This document shows positions 1 to 8,500 of a stretch of DNA of 64,000 bases, in pieces. Source of the stretch: Bin80 sp965208025 (GTDB lineage: Bacteria; Bacteroidota; Rhodothermia; Rhodothermales; Bin80); contig OZ242302.1 in assembly GCA_965208025.1 (NCBI GenBank), forward strand, positions 496,001 to 560,000, in the 5' to 3' direction. The notes below the pieces were generated by a model. It had not been told where the DNA came from. It did no database searches and saw only the letters and a list, made by a program, of their open reading frames with translations. Position 1 is the stretch's first letter; the number at the start of each line of letters is the position of its first letter. The translations under genes and the position numbers were made by a program.

Positions 1-1101
1 ATTGACAAAGTTGGAAAAATCCTCAACCGGTCCCATTTTTACCTCATCTAATTGACCGAGTAAGGCATCTTTCGTTTCATTCCAACGAGATTTTGGGAGA
101 TAAATACGAGAGGCGGCAGAACATTTTTGTCCCTGATACTCAAAGGCACCACGAACAATTGCAGTGGCAACGACATTCGGATCCGCAGATGAATGGGCCA
201 CAATAAAGTCTTTACCTCCTGTTTCGCCGACGATACGAGGATAAGTATCGTACGACGCGATGTTAGCCCCAATGGTCCTCCACATGTGCTGGAATGTTCC
301 CGTGGATCCCGTAAAATGAAGGCCCGTAAAGCTTGGAGATGCAAGGACAGGATCCCCGATTACCGCCCCAGAGCCAGGCACCATATTGATCACACCAGGG
401 GGGAGTCCTGCTTCCTCAAGTAGTTTATAGATATAATAGGCGGAGTAGATTGAAGTAGAAGCTGGCTTCCAGATTACTGTATTCCCCATCAATGCAGGGG
501 CAGTAGGCAGATTACCAGTAATTGAGGTGAAATTAAATGGTGTTACGGCAAATACAAATCCCTCAAGTGAACGGTATTCTAGCCGATTCCATACTCCTGG
601 AGCAGAGTAGGGCTGATCTTCGTAGATCTTTGAGGCATACTCCACATTGAATCGGAAAAAATCAATGAGTTCACATGCAGCGTCTATTTCCGCTTGAAAG
701 GCATTCTTGCTTTGACCAAGCATCGTGGAAGCATTCAGAACGTCTCTCCATGGGCCAGATAGCAGATCAGCCGCCTTAAGAAAGATTGCTGCCCGATCAA
801 TGAAGTCCATCTCAGACCATATGTGCCTAGCTTCAAGAGCAGAGTCAATGGCCTGGATTACTTCTTTGGATCCACATTTATGAACCGTCCCGAGAACATG
901 GCTTAATTCGTGAGGAGGTCTGATTTTTTCAAGGTCACCCGAATGAATGGCATTCCCATGGATGAAGGCTGGAATTTCTAATTCATTTCGTTTCAGTTGA
1001 GAGAGAGTTTCCTGTAAAGAGGTACGCTCTTCAGAGCCAGGAGCATAATTTAAGACAGGCTCATTAATAGCCTTTGGGATAACGGGTTTACTGTTGTTCA
1101 T
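1..1101 (-). CDS. pruA: 1-pyrroline-5-carboxylate dehydrogenase (partial, C-terminus outside window)
   Basis: I read this frame by reverse translation from the ATG at 1101; it stays open for 367 codons to the window edge. It is an aldehyde dehydrogenase of the NAD-dependent L-glutamate-gamma-semialdehyde type, the second step of proline degradation to glutamate. Visible landmarks are AVTPFNF and the cofactor-binding stretch GNTVIWKPAS, then FTGSTGTF, then the general base Glu in GETGGKDF, and the catalytic Cys in YQGQKCSAASR. The family is about 540 residues, so roughly the last third is missing. The N-terminal part (GSEERTSL, IPAFIHGN) fits the PruA/RocA subgroup rather than generic ALDHs. 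The gene diverges from the permease gene at about 1.26 kb; the intergenic gap of 100-160 bp must hold both promoters. Confidence 0.93.
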   Translation of the reverse strand, partial: MNNSKPVIPKAINEPVLNYAPGSEERTSLQETLSQLKRNELEIPAFIHGNAIHSGDLEKIRPPHELSHVLGTVHKCGSKEVIQAIDSALEARHIWSEMDFIDRAAIFLKAADLLSGPWRDVLNASTMLGQSKNAFQAEIDAACELIDFFRFNVEYASKIYEDQPYSAPGVWNRLEYRSLEGFVFAVTPFNFTSITGNLPTAPALMGNTVIWKPASTSIYSAYYIYKLLEEAGLPPGVINMVPGSGAVIGDPVLASPSFTGLHFTGSTGTFQHMWRTIGANIASYDTYPRIVGETGGKDFIVAHSSADPNVVATAIVRGAFEYQGQKCSAASRIYLPKSRWNETKDALLGQLDEVKMGPVEDFSNFVN

Positions 1102-1262
1102 TTAAGCAAAGATTAGGAATAGAAACTGTTGTTGATCAACATGCAACAATTTGGGTTATACTCTCCAAGTTAAAGAATCATTCCATTCATCAATAATTTG
1201 ATGTGATCAGTGGATGTTTTCACTCTCTCGCCAGAGTTAGTACTTTAATTCATTTTGATTCT

Positions 1263-2498
1263 GTGTCATTCAAAGCATTCATAGCCCTACGATATTTGAG
1301 TGGAGTGCAGGGGGGGAAAAGTGGAAGTAAGTTTTTGCGATTGATCTCCCTCATTGCGATTGGGGGAGTCGGCATTGGAGTTGCAACGCTACTCCTTGCT
1401 CTTGCAGTCGTCCGCGGATTTAGTGAAGAGATTGAGGCCAAGATTACAGGTTTTGGTGCTCACATACAGGTTGAAAATATCCGACGTGCTCCACTAGACT
1501 ACTCATCTGAGATTATCACAAAAATCAATGAGAATGATTTGGTGATTTCTGCTCAGCCGGTCGTTTCAGAATTCGTATTAATTCGAAAATCCAGCCAAGA
1601 TATTGATGGGGTAGGGCTTTCTGGAGTCCCTCATCTACCAATTTACCTGAGCGATCATCTGATCAGCGGTACATCCAACCTTGATCCAGCACTCAACCCG
1701 AAACTAATTATTGGAAACCTTTTGGCGGAAAACCTAAATCTTTCAGTAGGTGACTATGTTACCTTATTTTCTACGAGAAACTTTGCCAATTCTGAAACGC
1801 TCCTGAACATTCGTCCCCGTCTAAAACAGTTTGAGATTACTGGAGTCTACGAAACATCTCTGACCGATTTTGACCAGACCTATGTGTTTACGGATATCAA
1901 TACTGCCAGACAGCTACTTGATTACTCACCCGATGAGGTATCACGGATTGAAGTTTTACTTGAAGATGTTTCTGTTTCTGAATCGGTTGCATATTTTTTT
2001 GAAGAATCCTTAGGTCTCGGAATACTTGTCCGTAGTATATTTGAAATATATCAAGGACTATTTGCCTGGGTTGACCTTCAGGAAGCGATTATCCCTTTGG
2101 TGATCAGTTTCCTAATCCTTGTCGCTGCGTTCAATGTAATGGGAATGCTTCTGATGATTGTGATTGAGAAGACTCGGCAAATCGGAATATTGGCTAGTAT
2201 GGGAGCCTCACGACATGATATTCACCAACTGTATTTATATCTCGGATTCTTTGTGGGAGGATTGGGAACGCTACTTGGTTTAATCATTGCTCTGGGATTA
2301 GGCACGCTCCAATACCATTATGGAATCATTGGACTCCCCGCAGAAGCCTATTACATGGATACAGCACCAGTATCATTGCAGTTAAGCGACTTCTTATTGG
2401 TCACAGTTGTATCACTCATCCTCTGTCTTGTGGCATCCTATTTCCCTGCGAGAATTGCCTCTCGAATCCCGCCATTACGTGTACTCCGTTTCAGATAG
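1263..2498 (+). CDS. LolC/LolE-type ABC transporter permease (FtsX family)
   Basis: Inner-membrane permease of the lipoprotein-releasing type: an N-terminal transmembrane segment (LISLIAIGGVGIGVATLLLAL), a periplasmic MacB-PCD-like domain, then three C-terminal helices forming an FtsX domain. The FtsX hallmark 'NVMGMLLMIVIEKTRQIGILASMGAS' region is clear around two thirds of the way in. The frame is open from a GTG at 1203, but GTG at 1263 gives a start (SFKAFIALRYLSG) that matches the usual LolC N-terminus and a length of about 411 aa, so I prefer it. A G7 run at 1310-1316 lies just after the start. No LolD ATPase is adjacent, which is common in Bacteroidota. The exact substrate (outer-membrane lipoproteins versus another export) is inferred. 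Confidence 0.85.
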   Translation: MSFKAFIALRYLSGVQGGKSGSKFLRLISLIAIGGVGIGVATLLLALAVVRGFSEEIEAKITGFGAHIQVENIRRAPLDYSSEIITKINENDLVISAQPVVSEFVLIRKSSQDIDGVGLSGVPHLPIYLSDHLISGTSNLDPALNPKLIIGNLLAENLNLSVGDYVTLFSTRNFANSETLLNIRPRLKQFEITGVYETSLTDFDQTYVFTDINTARQLLDYSPDEVSRIEVLLEDVSVSESVAYFFEESLGLGILVRSIFEIYQGLFAWVDLQEAIIPLVISFLILVAAFNVMGMLLMIVIEKTRQIGILASMGASRHDIHQLYLYLGFFVGGLGTLLGLIIALGLGTLQYHYGIIGLPAEAYYMDTAPVSLQLSDFLLVTVVSLILCLVASYFPARIASRIPPLRVLRFR

Positions 2499-2531
2499 AA
2501 ACCTCAGAATACAAAACTTTTCTCCCGACAA

Positions 2532-2780
2532 ATGCTTTTGTTTAAGGTGAAACTATTCAGTGTACTACGCTCAAAACTGAACAAAAATACCGTTGATCTT
2601 CAAATTCCAGATGAGATGACTGCGGGCGAGTTTCTTGACATGGCCTGTGAGCACTATCCTGTGATGGCTCCATACCGGAGTGTAATGCGTCTTGCTGCCA
2701 ATCATGAATACATCCCCGATTCTACCATTATTCATGAGGGAGATGAAATTGCGATCATTACCCCAGTGAGTGGTGGCTGA
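2532..2780 (+). CDS. moaD: Molybdopterin synthase sulfur-carrier subunit MoaD
   Basis: An 82-residue ubiquitin-fold protein ending in the diglycine tail SGG that is thiocarboxylated by MoeB-type enzymes and donates sulfur in molybdopterin synthesis. The beta-grasp pattern (KVKLFSVLR at the start, DGDEIAI-like EGDEIAIITPVSGG at the end) and the length are those of the family. It starts 33 bp after the permease stop. The downstream moaE reading frame overlaps or abuts its last codons, so the two synthase subunits are translationally linked. No other moa or moe gene is in the window. Confidence 0.93.
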   Translation: MLLFKVKLFSVLRSKLNKNTVDLQIPDEMTAGEFLDMACEHYPVMAPYRSVMRLAANHEYIPDSTIIHEGDEIAIITPVSGG

Positions 2781-2787
2781 AAAATCT

Positions 2788-3279
2788 ATGAAACATTGGG
2801 TACATCTTTCTTCGCAGCCCATAGATATTGCAGCGGCTTACGCATTCTTGCAAACTCCTGAAGCAGGGGGAATCGCCATCTTTGTCGGTACCACACGACA
2901 ATGGACAAAGGGGCAGGAAACGCTCTCCTTGATGTACGAGAGCTATCAACCAATGGCGGTGAGAGAAATGAACCGTCTAATCAGCATGGCATCCACCCGT
3001 TGGCCCATCAGCCGAGTATGCCTATTGCACCGGCTTGGAGAGGTTCCTCTCACAGAATCCAGCGTTTTTGTTGGCGTAGCGACTCCTCACCGCAATGAAG
3101 CATTTGAGGCATGTCGCTTCTTGATTGATCAAGTAAAGGTTCAAGTTCCTATCTGGAAACAAGAAAAGCGCTCAGACGGGAAAGATGTCTGGGTTGAAGG
3201 GAGCGAAATTCCAAATATTTTTAATCCTGAAGAGCACGAAGGATTCGTTCCTCTGGATTTGGATGCAAATCGGGAATAA
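2788..3279 (+). CDS. moaE: Molybdopterin synthase catalytic subunit MoaE
   Basis: Large subunit of molybdopterin synthase, converting precursor Z (cPMP) to molybdopterin with sulfur from MoaD. Diagnostic stretches are IFVGTTRQ near the N-terminus, YESYQPMA, the central RLGEVPLTE, PHRNEAFEACR and the active-site region VKVQVPIWKQE with its conserved lysines. The frame is open from tandem GTG codons at 2770/2773 that overlap the moaD stop; I chose the ATG at 2788, which gives about 163 aa and begins right at the family's first strand. Its 3' end overlaps the convergent purC by 59 bp. Confidence 0.92.
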   Translation: MKHWVHLSSQPIDIAAAYAFLQTPEAGGIAIFVGTTRQWTKGQETLSLMYESYQPMAVREMNRLISMASTRWPISRVCLLHRLGEVPLTESSVFVGVATPHRNEAFEACRFLIDQVKVQVPIWKQEKRSDGKDVWVEGSEIPNIFNPEEHEGFVPLDLDANRE

Positions 3280-4174
3280 ATTTTTTCCCAGAGACCTTTT
3301 CAAACAAATCAATATAACGTATGGATACCTGTGTACGAAAATCATCTGGAAGAGCGGGGGCATCTTCTCCTTCCTGTCCTCTAAATCCCTGATCCATGAG
3401 CCACTCCCGAACAAATTCTTTGGAGAGTTGCTGCTGAGGTTCTCCCTGACTGAATAACTTGTGATACGGCTCCAGATAGAAATAGCGTGATGAATCTGGC
3501 GTGTGAACTTCATCAATCAATACCCACTCACCAGTAGGGAGTTGACCAAATTCATACTTGGTATCAACAAGAATCAGTCCCTGTGCCGCTGCCAACTCTG
3601 TTCCTCGTTGAAATAATGCCAGAGAGATCCCTTCAAGATGATCAAACGTGTCTCCATCAATCAATCCTTGTTCAATAGCTTCCTCTCTACTAATATCCTC
3701 ATCGTGCCCCACCTGCGCCTTGGTGGTTGGAGTCAGGATGGGCTGAGGAAGGCGCTCGTTTTCTTGGAGACCTTCGGAGAGCGTTTTGCCACAGAGAGTG
3801 CGTTTGCCCGACCGATAGATCCGCCAAGCATGCCCAACAAGATATCCTCGAACAACAAATTCAAGCTTTCCTGGATCACATTTGCGCGCAATCGTCACAT
3901 TTGGATCAGGAACGCTCAAAATATGATTTGAAATGATGTCGCTCGTCGCTTCAAAAAAGAATGCAGCTAATTGATTCAGCACTTGACCTTTGAATGGGAT
4001 AGCCTGGTCTAGTACATGATCGAACGCAGAGATCCGATCCGTCGTAATCATGATCAAGCGGTCTCCCTGCTCATACGTGTCCCGAACCTTCCCCTGATAC
4101 TTGATTCCGAGATCAGAGTAGTTCGTTCCAGTCAAGGTATTGTCTAATTGATTTTGGATTGCTTTGGAATGCAT
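3221..4174 (-). CDS. purC: Phosphoribosylaminoimidazole-succinocarboxamide synthase (SAICAR synthetase)
   Basis: Enzyme of de novo purine synthesis that joins aspartate to CAIR using ATP. Recognisable motifs are GKVRDTYE (ATP loop), TTDRISAFDHVL, LEFVVRGYLVGHAW, LPQPILTPTTKA, ILVDTKYEFG and the signature LIDEVHTPDSSRY. At 317 aa it belongs to the longer PurC type (about 300 aa, as in yeast Ade1 and many Bacteroidota) rather than the 237-aa E. coli type. Its ATG lies 2 bp after the stop of the LacI-family gene, so the two are probably co-transcribed. The last 59 bp are antisense to the end of moaE. Confidence 0.95.
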   Translation of the reverse strand: MHSKAIQNQLDNTLTGTNYSDLGIKYQGKVRDTYEQGDRLIMITTDRISAFDHVLDQAIPFKGQVLNQLAAFFFEATSDIISNHILSVPDPNVTIARKCDPGKLEFVVRGYLVGHAWRIYRSGKRTLCGKTLSEGLQENERLPQPILTPTTKAQVGHDEDISREEAIEQGLIDGDTFDHLEGISLALFQRGTELAAAQGLILVDTKYEFGQLPTGEWVLIDEVHTPDSSRYFYLEPYHKLFSQGEPQQQLSKEFVREWLMDQGFRGQEGEDAPALPDDFRTQVSIRYIDLFEKVSGKKFIPDLHPNPEERILRALQD

Positions 4175-4176
4175 TA

Positions 4177-5217
4177 TTAAATTTTGTTACGGTTGAAGTC
4201 GCTAGAACATCGAATACGAAGGTCAACGAGAATTTTACGATCAATGCGTGAGGAATCCGCTGGGTTCCTCCGGAGGACAAGTAAACGTTCAGCAGCGAGC
4301 CGCCCAGTCTCCTCAATGCGCTGATCAACACTGCTCAATCCAATAAAATAACTGGTCTTAATATCATCATATCCGACCAGTGCTACATCCTGAGGGATTC
4401 TTTTTCCAGCCTCTCTTAATGCTTTCCAGGCACCGATTGCATGTACATCACTACTTGCGAGAACGGCTGTAATTGGGGGACTAATTTTTAGCAGTTTATT
4501 CATCGCCTCAAATCCATTTTCTTCACTGAATCCCGCGTGTTTGACGGTAGTCCCGCTTTGGATGAAGTGACTATCAAATTGAACTTTGTATTCCTTCAAT
4601 GCTTTTTTGTAACCTTGGATTCGCTGGAGTTGGACATAACCATTCGTATGGGCTCTGATCAGGCCGATGCGTTGGTGTCCCATTTCAAGAAGATGCTTTG
4701 CAGCCATTTCTGCACCAACAGAATTATCCCAATAGAAACAATCAAAATCAGTATGGTGATTGCCAATGAGAATGACTGGTGCGCTAAATGCTTTCAACTC
4801 TTTGGCCAAGGGAGGCGTCACGGGAATTCCCGCCAAAATCAAACCGTCAACCTTACCTCTTTTAAGTTTACTTTTGAGGCGATTGAGGGGATCAGTGCTC
4901 CCAAGATCAAACAAGAGTAAGTCACACTCCTCATCTACATTTGCTAAAACAGTTCGGAGTCCCTTGAGGAGTGCATTATGGAATGCCGTTGTGATTGTCG
5001 GAGTAGCAATTGCGATAACACTGGAATCGCGCTGTGCTAAAGATTTTGCCACTCGGTTTGGAAGGTACTTTAGCTCGTCCATCACTTTAAGTACTCGTTC
5101 CCGAGTGTCCTCTGCTACTTCCGATGAATCGTTCAGTACACGGGATACAGTTGAAATGGCGACACCTGCCTTATTTGCAACTTCATAAATCGTAACAGGT
5201 GACTTTGAACGTGGCAT
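4177..5217 (-). CDS. LacI/PurR-family transcriptional regulator
   Basis: A 346-aa LacI-family repressor. The N-terminal helix-turn-helix is canonical (TIYEVANKAGVAISTVSRVLN, followed by the hinge helix region YLPNRVAKSLAQR). The rest is a periplasmic-binding-protein-like ligand domain, including HLLEMGHQRIGLI, ITAVLASSDVHAIGAWKAL and DVALVGYDDI. The effector cannot be read from sequence. The tight coupling to purC (2 bp gap) makes a purine- or PurR-like role attractive, but LacI proteins that regulate sugar uptake look the same at this level. The position upstream of purC in one transcript also allows simple autoregulation. Confidence 0.92.
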   Translation of the reverse strand: MPRSKSPVTIYEVANKAGVAISTVSRVLNDSSEVAEDTRERVLKVMDELKYLPNRVAKSLAQRDSSVIAIATPTITTAFHNALLKGLRTVLANVDEECDLLLFDLGSTDPLNRLKSKLKRGKVDGLILAGIPVTPPLAKELKAFSAPVILIGNHHTDFDCFYWDNSVGAEMAAKHLLEMGHQRIGLIRAHTNGYVQLQRIQGYKKALKEYKVQFDSHFIQSGTTVKHAGFSEENGFEAMNKLLKISPPITAVLASSDVHAIGAWKALREAGKRIPQDVALVGYDDIKTSYFIGLSSVDQRIEETGRLAAERLLVLRRNPADSSRIDRKILVDLRIRCSSDFNRNKI

Positions 5218-5590
5218 GAAATTAGGTTTGGTTGAGTGATTCGTCGCGGTGGGTTTTACGATCTTGTTCTTGTTAAGGTTACTGTTTTAGAGTGGATCAA
5301 TTACTGGAGTGGAAGAATCCAATGCTGGAATTCATGTTCGCTGTTTCTGCGTCCCTATTCCCAATAGCAAAGTCATGCTGAGTTAAGTCATTTGGGCATC
5401 ATTAGCATGCTCCATCACTTGGCAGAGAATCAACCTATGATTGGTCAGATTTGCTCACGATCATATTACTTTGAGTCCACACCACATCCCACCAAGATGA
5501 CAATCACCACAGAACCAGCCTGCAAAGAGCAACCAATCCACCTTCTTCGTCAAGAAGTTGATGTCTCACTTCACGCTCCTAATGGAATCA
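5218..5590. other. Intergenic, 373 bp, no gene seen
   Basis: This gap holds the promoter region of the LacI-purC transcript at its left end and the sequence beyond the stop codon of the LRR/barrel gene at its right end. Short open frames here run on into the antisense of the large gene and have no coding character. I see no convincing terminator hairpin. Confidence 0.5.
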
Positions 5591-8500
5591 TTACCATCGC
5601 AGATCCATTTGTGCACTCAGTCCATAAGAGTTTGGAATTCGGTTTTCCTCTACGGTTCGCGCGGTGGTCGCTACCGAGAATTGCAGTCCCTGTCGCATGC
5701 GCAGGTTGTATCCAACCCGGTAGGCGCGCCCTCTTGGATCCAGCGTTATCCCCACGGTGGATCGTCCAAGACTCCCCCTGACCGGAGTCCCATACCCCAG
5801 TTCCATCTCAATACGTTCATCGGTATTCCCCAGTGCTATGGAATGTAGTGGTGCTTCGCGCCAGAGGTGTCCACCATAGACATTCCCCCACAGTGGTCGT
5901 ACCCGCATGGAGGGGCCAAGTCCGCCTACTGCTCCGTACTCAATCGCCCCCATCAGTCCCCATTCACGCATCCCCTCACTCGTATGCAGTAGCAGGGTAC
6001 GACCTCCGAATTCTGCACGTAATTGACTGGTTGACCACCGTATGCCTCCACCCAGTTCAAGTCCCATTCCCGTTTCTGCATCCCCTCCATCTTGCCGAAG
6101 GGCAGCTTCCACATACGGCTCCATCCCTCGTCCCAATCGTAGACTTCCCTCCGCACCTGCGCGGATCCTGCGCACACCCAGATCGGATCCATTCTCCATC
6201 GTTGCCGTAGCCCAAAACGCATCGACCTCGTAGCCCAGCCGTCCAGCCCTGTCACCGGTCAATGTTCCAGTCAGTCCCAGCGCAACCAGCGCAGCATCCA
6301 CTTCGGAGTCCAGTGTCTCCACTTCGGTCTCGCCGCGTCCCAGCCCCAAGAGAATCCATCCACGCATTCCGGTTTCCGTTTGATAACTGACATACGGATA
6401 GATCCCGGTCAATCTTGAGGATGCCGTTCCAGATTGCGTTGGTGTCTCATAGGTCCCTTGATCCCAGCTCTGTGCAGCCAAGAGCCCTGCCATCCATCCC
6501 TGATGCCACCCATAGTCTGCTCCCAAGAGCATGGTAGTGACATCTGAGCGCAGGGACAGCGCGCCGTCCCTGCCACGCATATGTGTGAATGCTCCCTGCC
6601 CCCAGACACTCCACCCTCCATGCGTGAACTCTGCTCCACATCCACTGAAGATCTGTCCAGGATACCAGCGTTCAGACCTGTAACGAAGCCAAGTGAGGTG
6701 TTCGGGGACATGGCATTGCGCCATCCCCTCCATCCGCCGAGTTAAAGCGTCCACCACCTGGGAAGCCCAGGTCCGAAGTACTCTGGAAACATACGCATTC
6801 TGGATACTTTCCTCGCTTGCCTCTTTGATCACCGCTTCCGTTCGGGCTTGGTGTACATCTGCATTCACAGCCGCAAGCAAGACCAAAGAAAAGGTCTTTG
6901 CTGTCCACAAAGGCTCGTTGGAGAGAAGTTTCACCTCCACGGTTTTGGATACTTCACCGGGGGCAAATGTGACCTGGCCTGCCACTGGTTCATAGTCCTC
7001 GCCTGCCAATGCACTCCCGTCTTCACTGGCATAGCTGGCCAGAACAGGGATTGGGGAAGGGTTGGACAGGATCAAATCAAACAGTGCCACACGGCGGGAT
7101 ACCGTCACACTCTGCACCGAAATACTGGCGCTCCCGTCATCATCCACAATGGTGCCCGTCCCTGTCTCTTGGGCAAGGATCGCATTTTTGGGACTGGAAA
7201 GTGTCACTTGAAACGTTTCCTCGGATTCTCTCTCTTCATCATTCAAGATCTGGATATGAATCTTGCCCTCCGTGCTTCCTCGCTGAAAAATAACGATCCC
7301 GCGGGAAGCAGTGTAATCGGATCCTGCATGTGCCGTCACATCCGAAGACGTAAACTGAACCGTTACCAACTGGGAACTTGGTTGGCTAAGTCGGACTGGT
7401 AGAAAAAGAGAGCCTGCTTCCTCTGATTCACGCTCATCATAGATACTGACGGTGATCGCATCGTTGTCTACAATGATTCCCCGTCCCTCACGCTGCACGA
7501 TGTCCCCATGCTCAGCATTGGTCAACTGAATCAGAAACGTTTCCTCTTCTTCAAATAACTCGTCGTCTACAATCTCCACATCAATAGTTTGTGTGCTCTG
7601 TCCAGTGGTAAAGCGCAGGGGGCTCTGAGTCTGTACACTATAGTCCATGAATTTTTCGGTCGACACATCGGTGACGCTAAATTCAACGGTGGTAGAGGGG
7701 GGGGTTGCCGGATGAGATAAGGTGACCTCAAAGCGAACCAGTCCCGCATCCTCTTGCACCCGAAGCGATGGCACGATACTTATCTGAGGCGGTTCATCAT
7801 CATCAATAATCGTCCCGATCGCCGAATTATTTGACAGAACAGCAAGATCGGGATTGAATAACTCCAAGATTAAGCTCTCAGCCTCCTCCTCTTCAGTATC
7901 ATCAACAAGGGGGATCGTGATTATCTGGCGGGTTGATCCAGGTTGAAATTCAAGCGTTCCGCTTCGTGAAGAATAGTCCGCGGGGGCCATAGCCGTCCCA
8001 TCCAGAGTCGCATAATCCACCCGCAAGACCTGCTCTGGATTGGGCGCATCCAGTGTCACCGTAAAGATCAACTCCATAGAACCCTCAACTGCTTCGGTGT
8101 CATCAACCTGAAGCCGATATTCATCATTGTCTTCAATCGTCACGGTCGCTTGCTCAGGATCCAAGTCCGCACCCATGGCTTCAAACAATCGAACCAAAAA
8201 ATGCTCTGGTGGCTCAGTGATTCGATCATCAATGATTTCTATCTCAATAAATTCCATTGTACTCCCGGGAGAAATTCGAAGGAGATCTTCGGTAGGTATA
8301 TAATCTTTACTCTCTTCGGCGGTCTGACCAACCGTTTGGTATCGTACACTCACCTCAGTGGTCGGTGCGGGGATGACCTCCACGGGCACCCGAATGATCC
8401 CATCCTCTTCGTGAACCCCGAGACTCCGAATCTTCAGCGTAACGGGGTGATCGTCATCAAGAATTGTAAGTGTTGCATCAGGGGGAGGCAGAAGCCCCAG

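Noticed and set aside
1310..1316. G7 run near the start of the LolC-type gene as a phase-variation switch
   Set aside because: Seven G is marginal for slippage and the gene is probably essential for lipoprotein export, so switching is unlikely.
5833..7402. Long open frames (up to 184 codons) on the plus strand opposite the LRR/Calx-beta/barrel gene
   Set aside because: They are antisense shadows of a frame with clear domain content and have no signal peptide, motif or start context.
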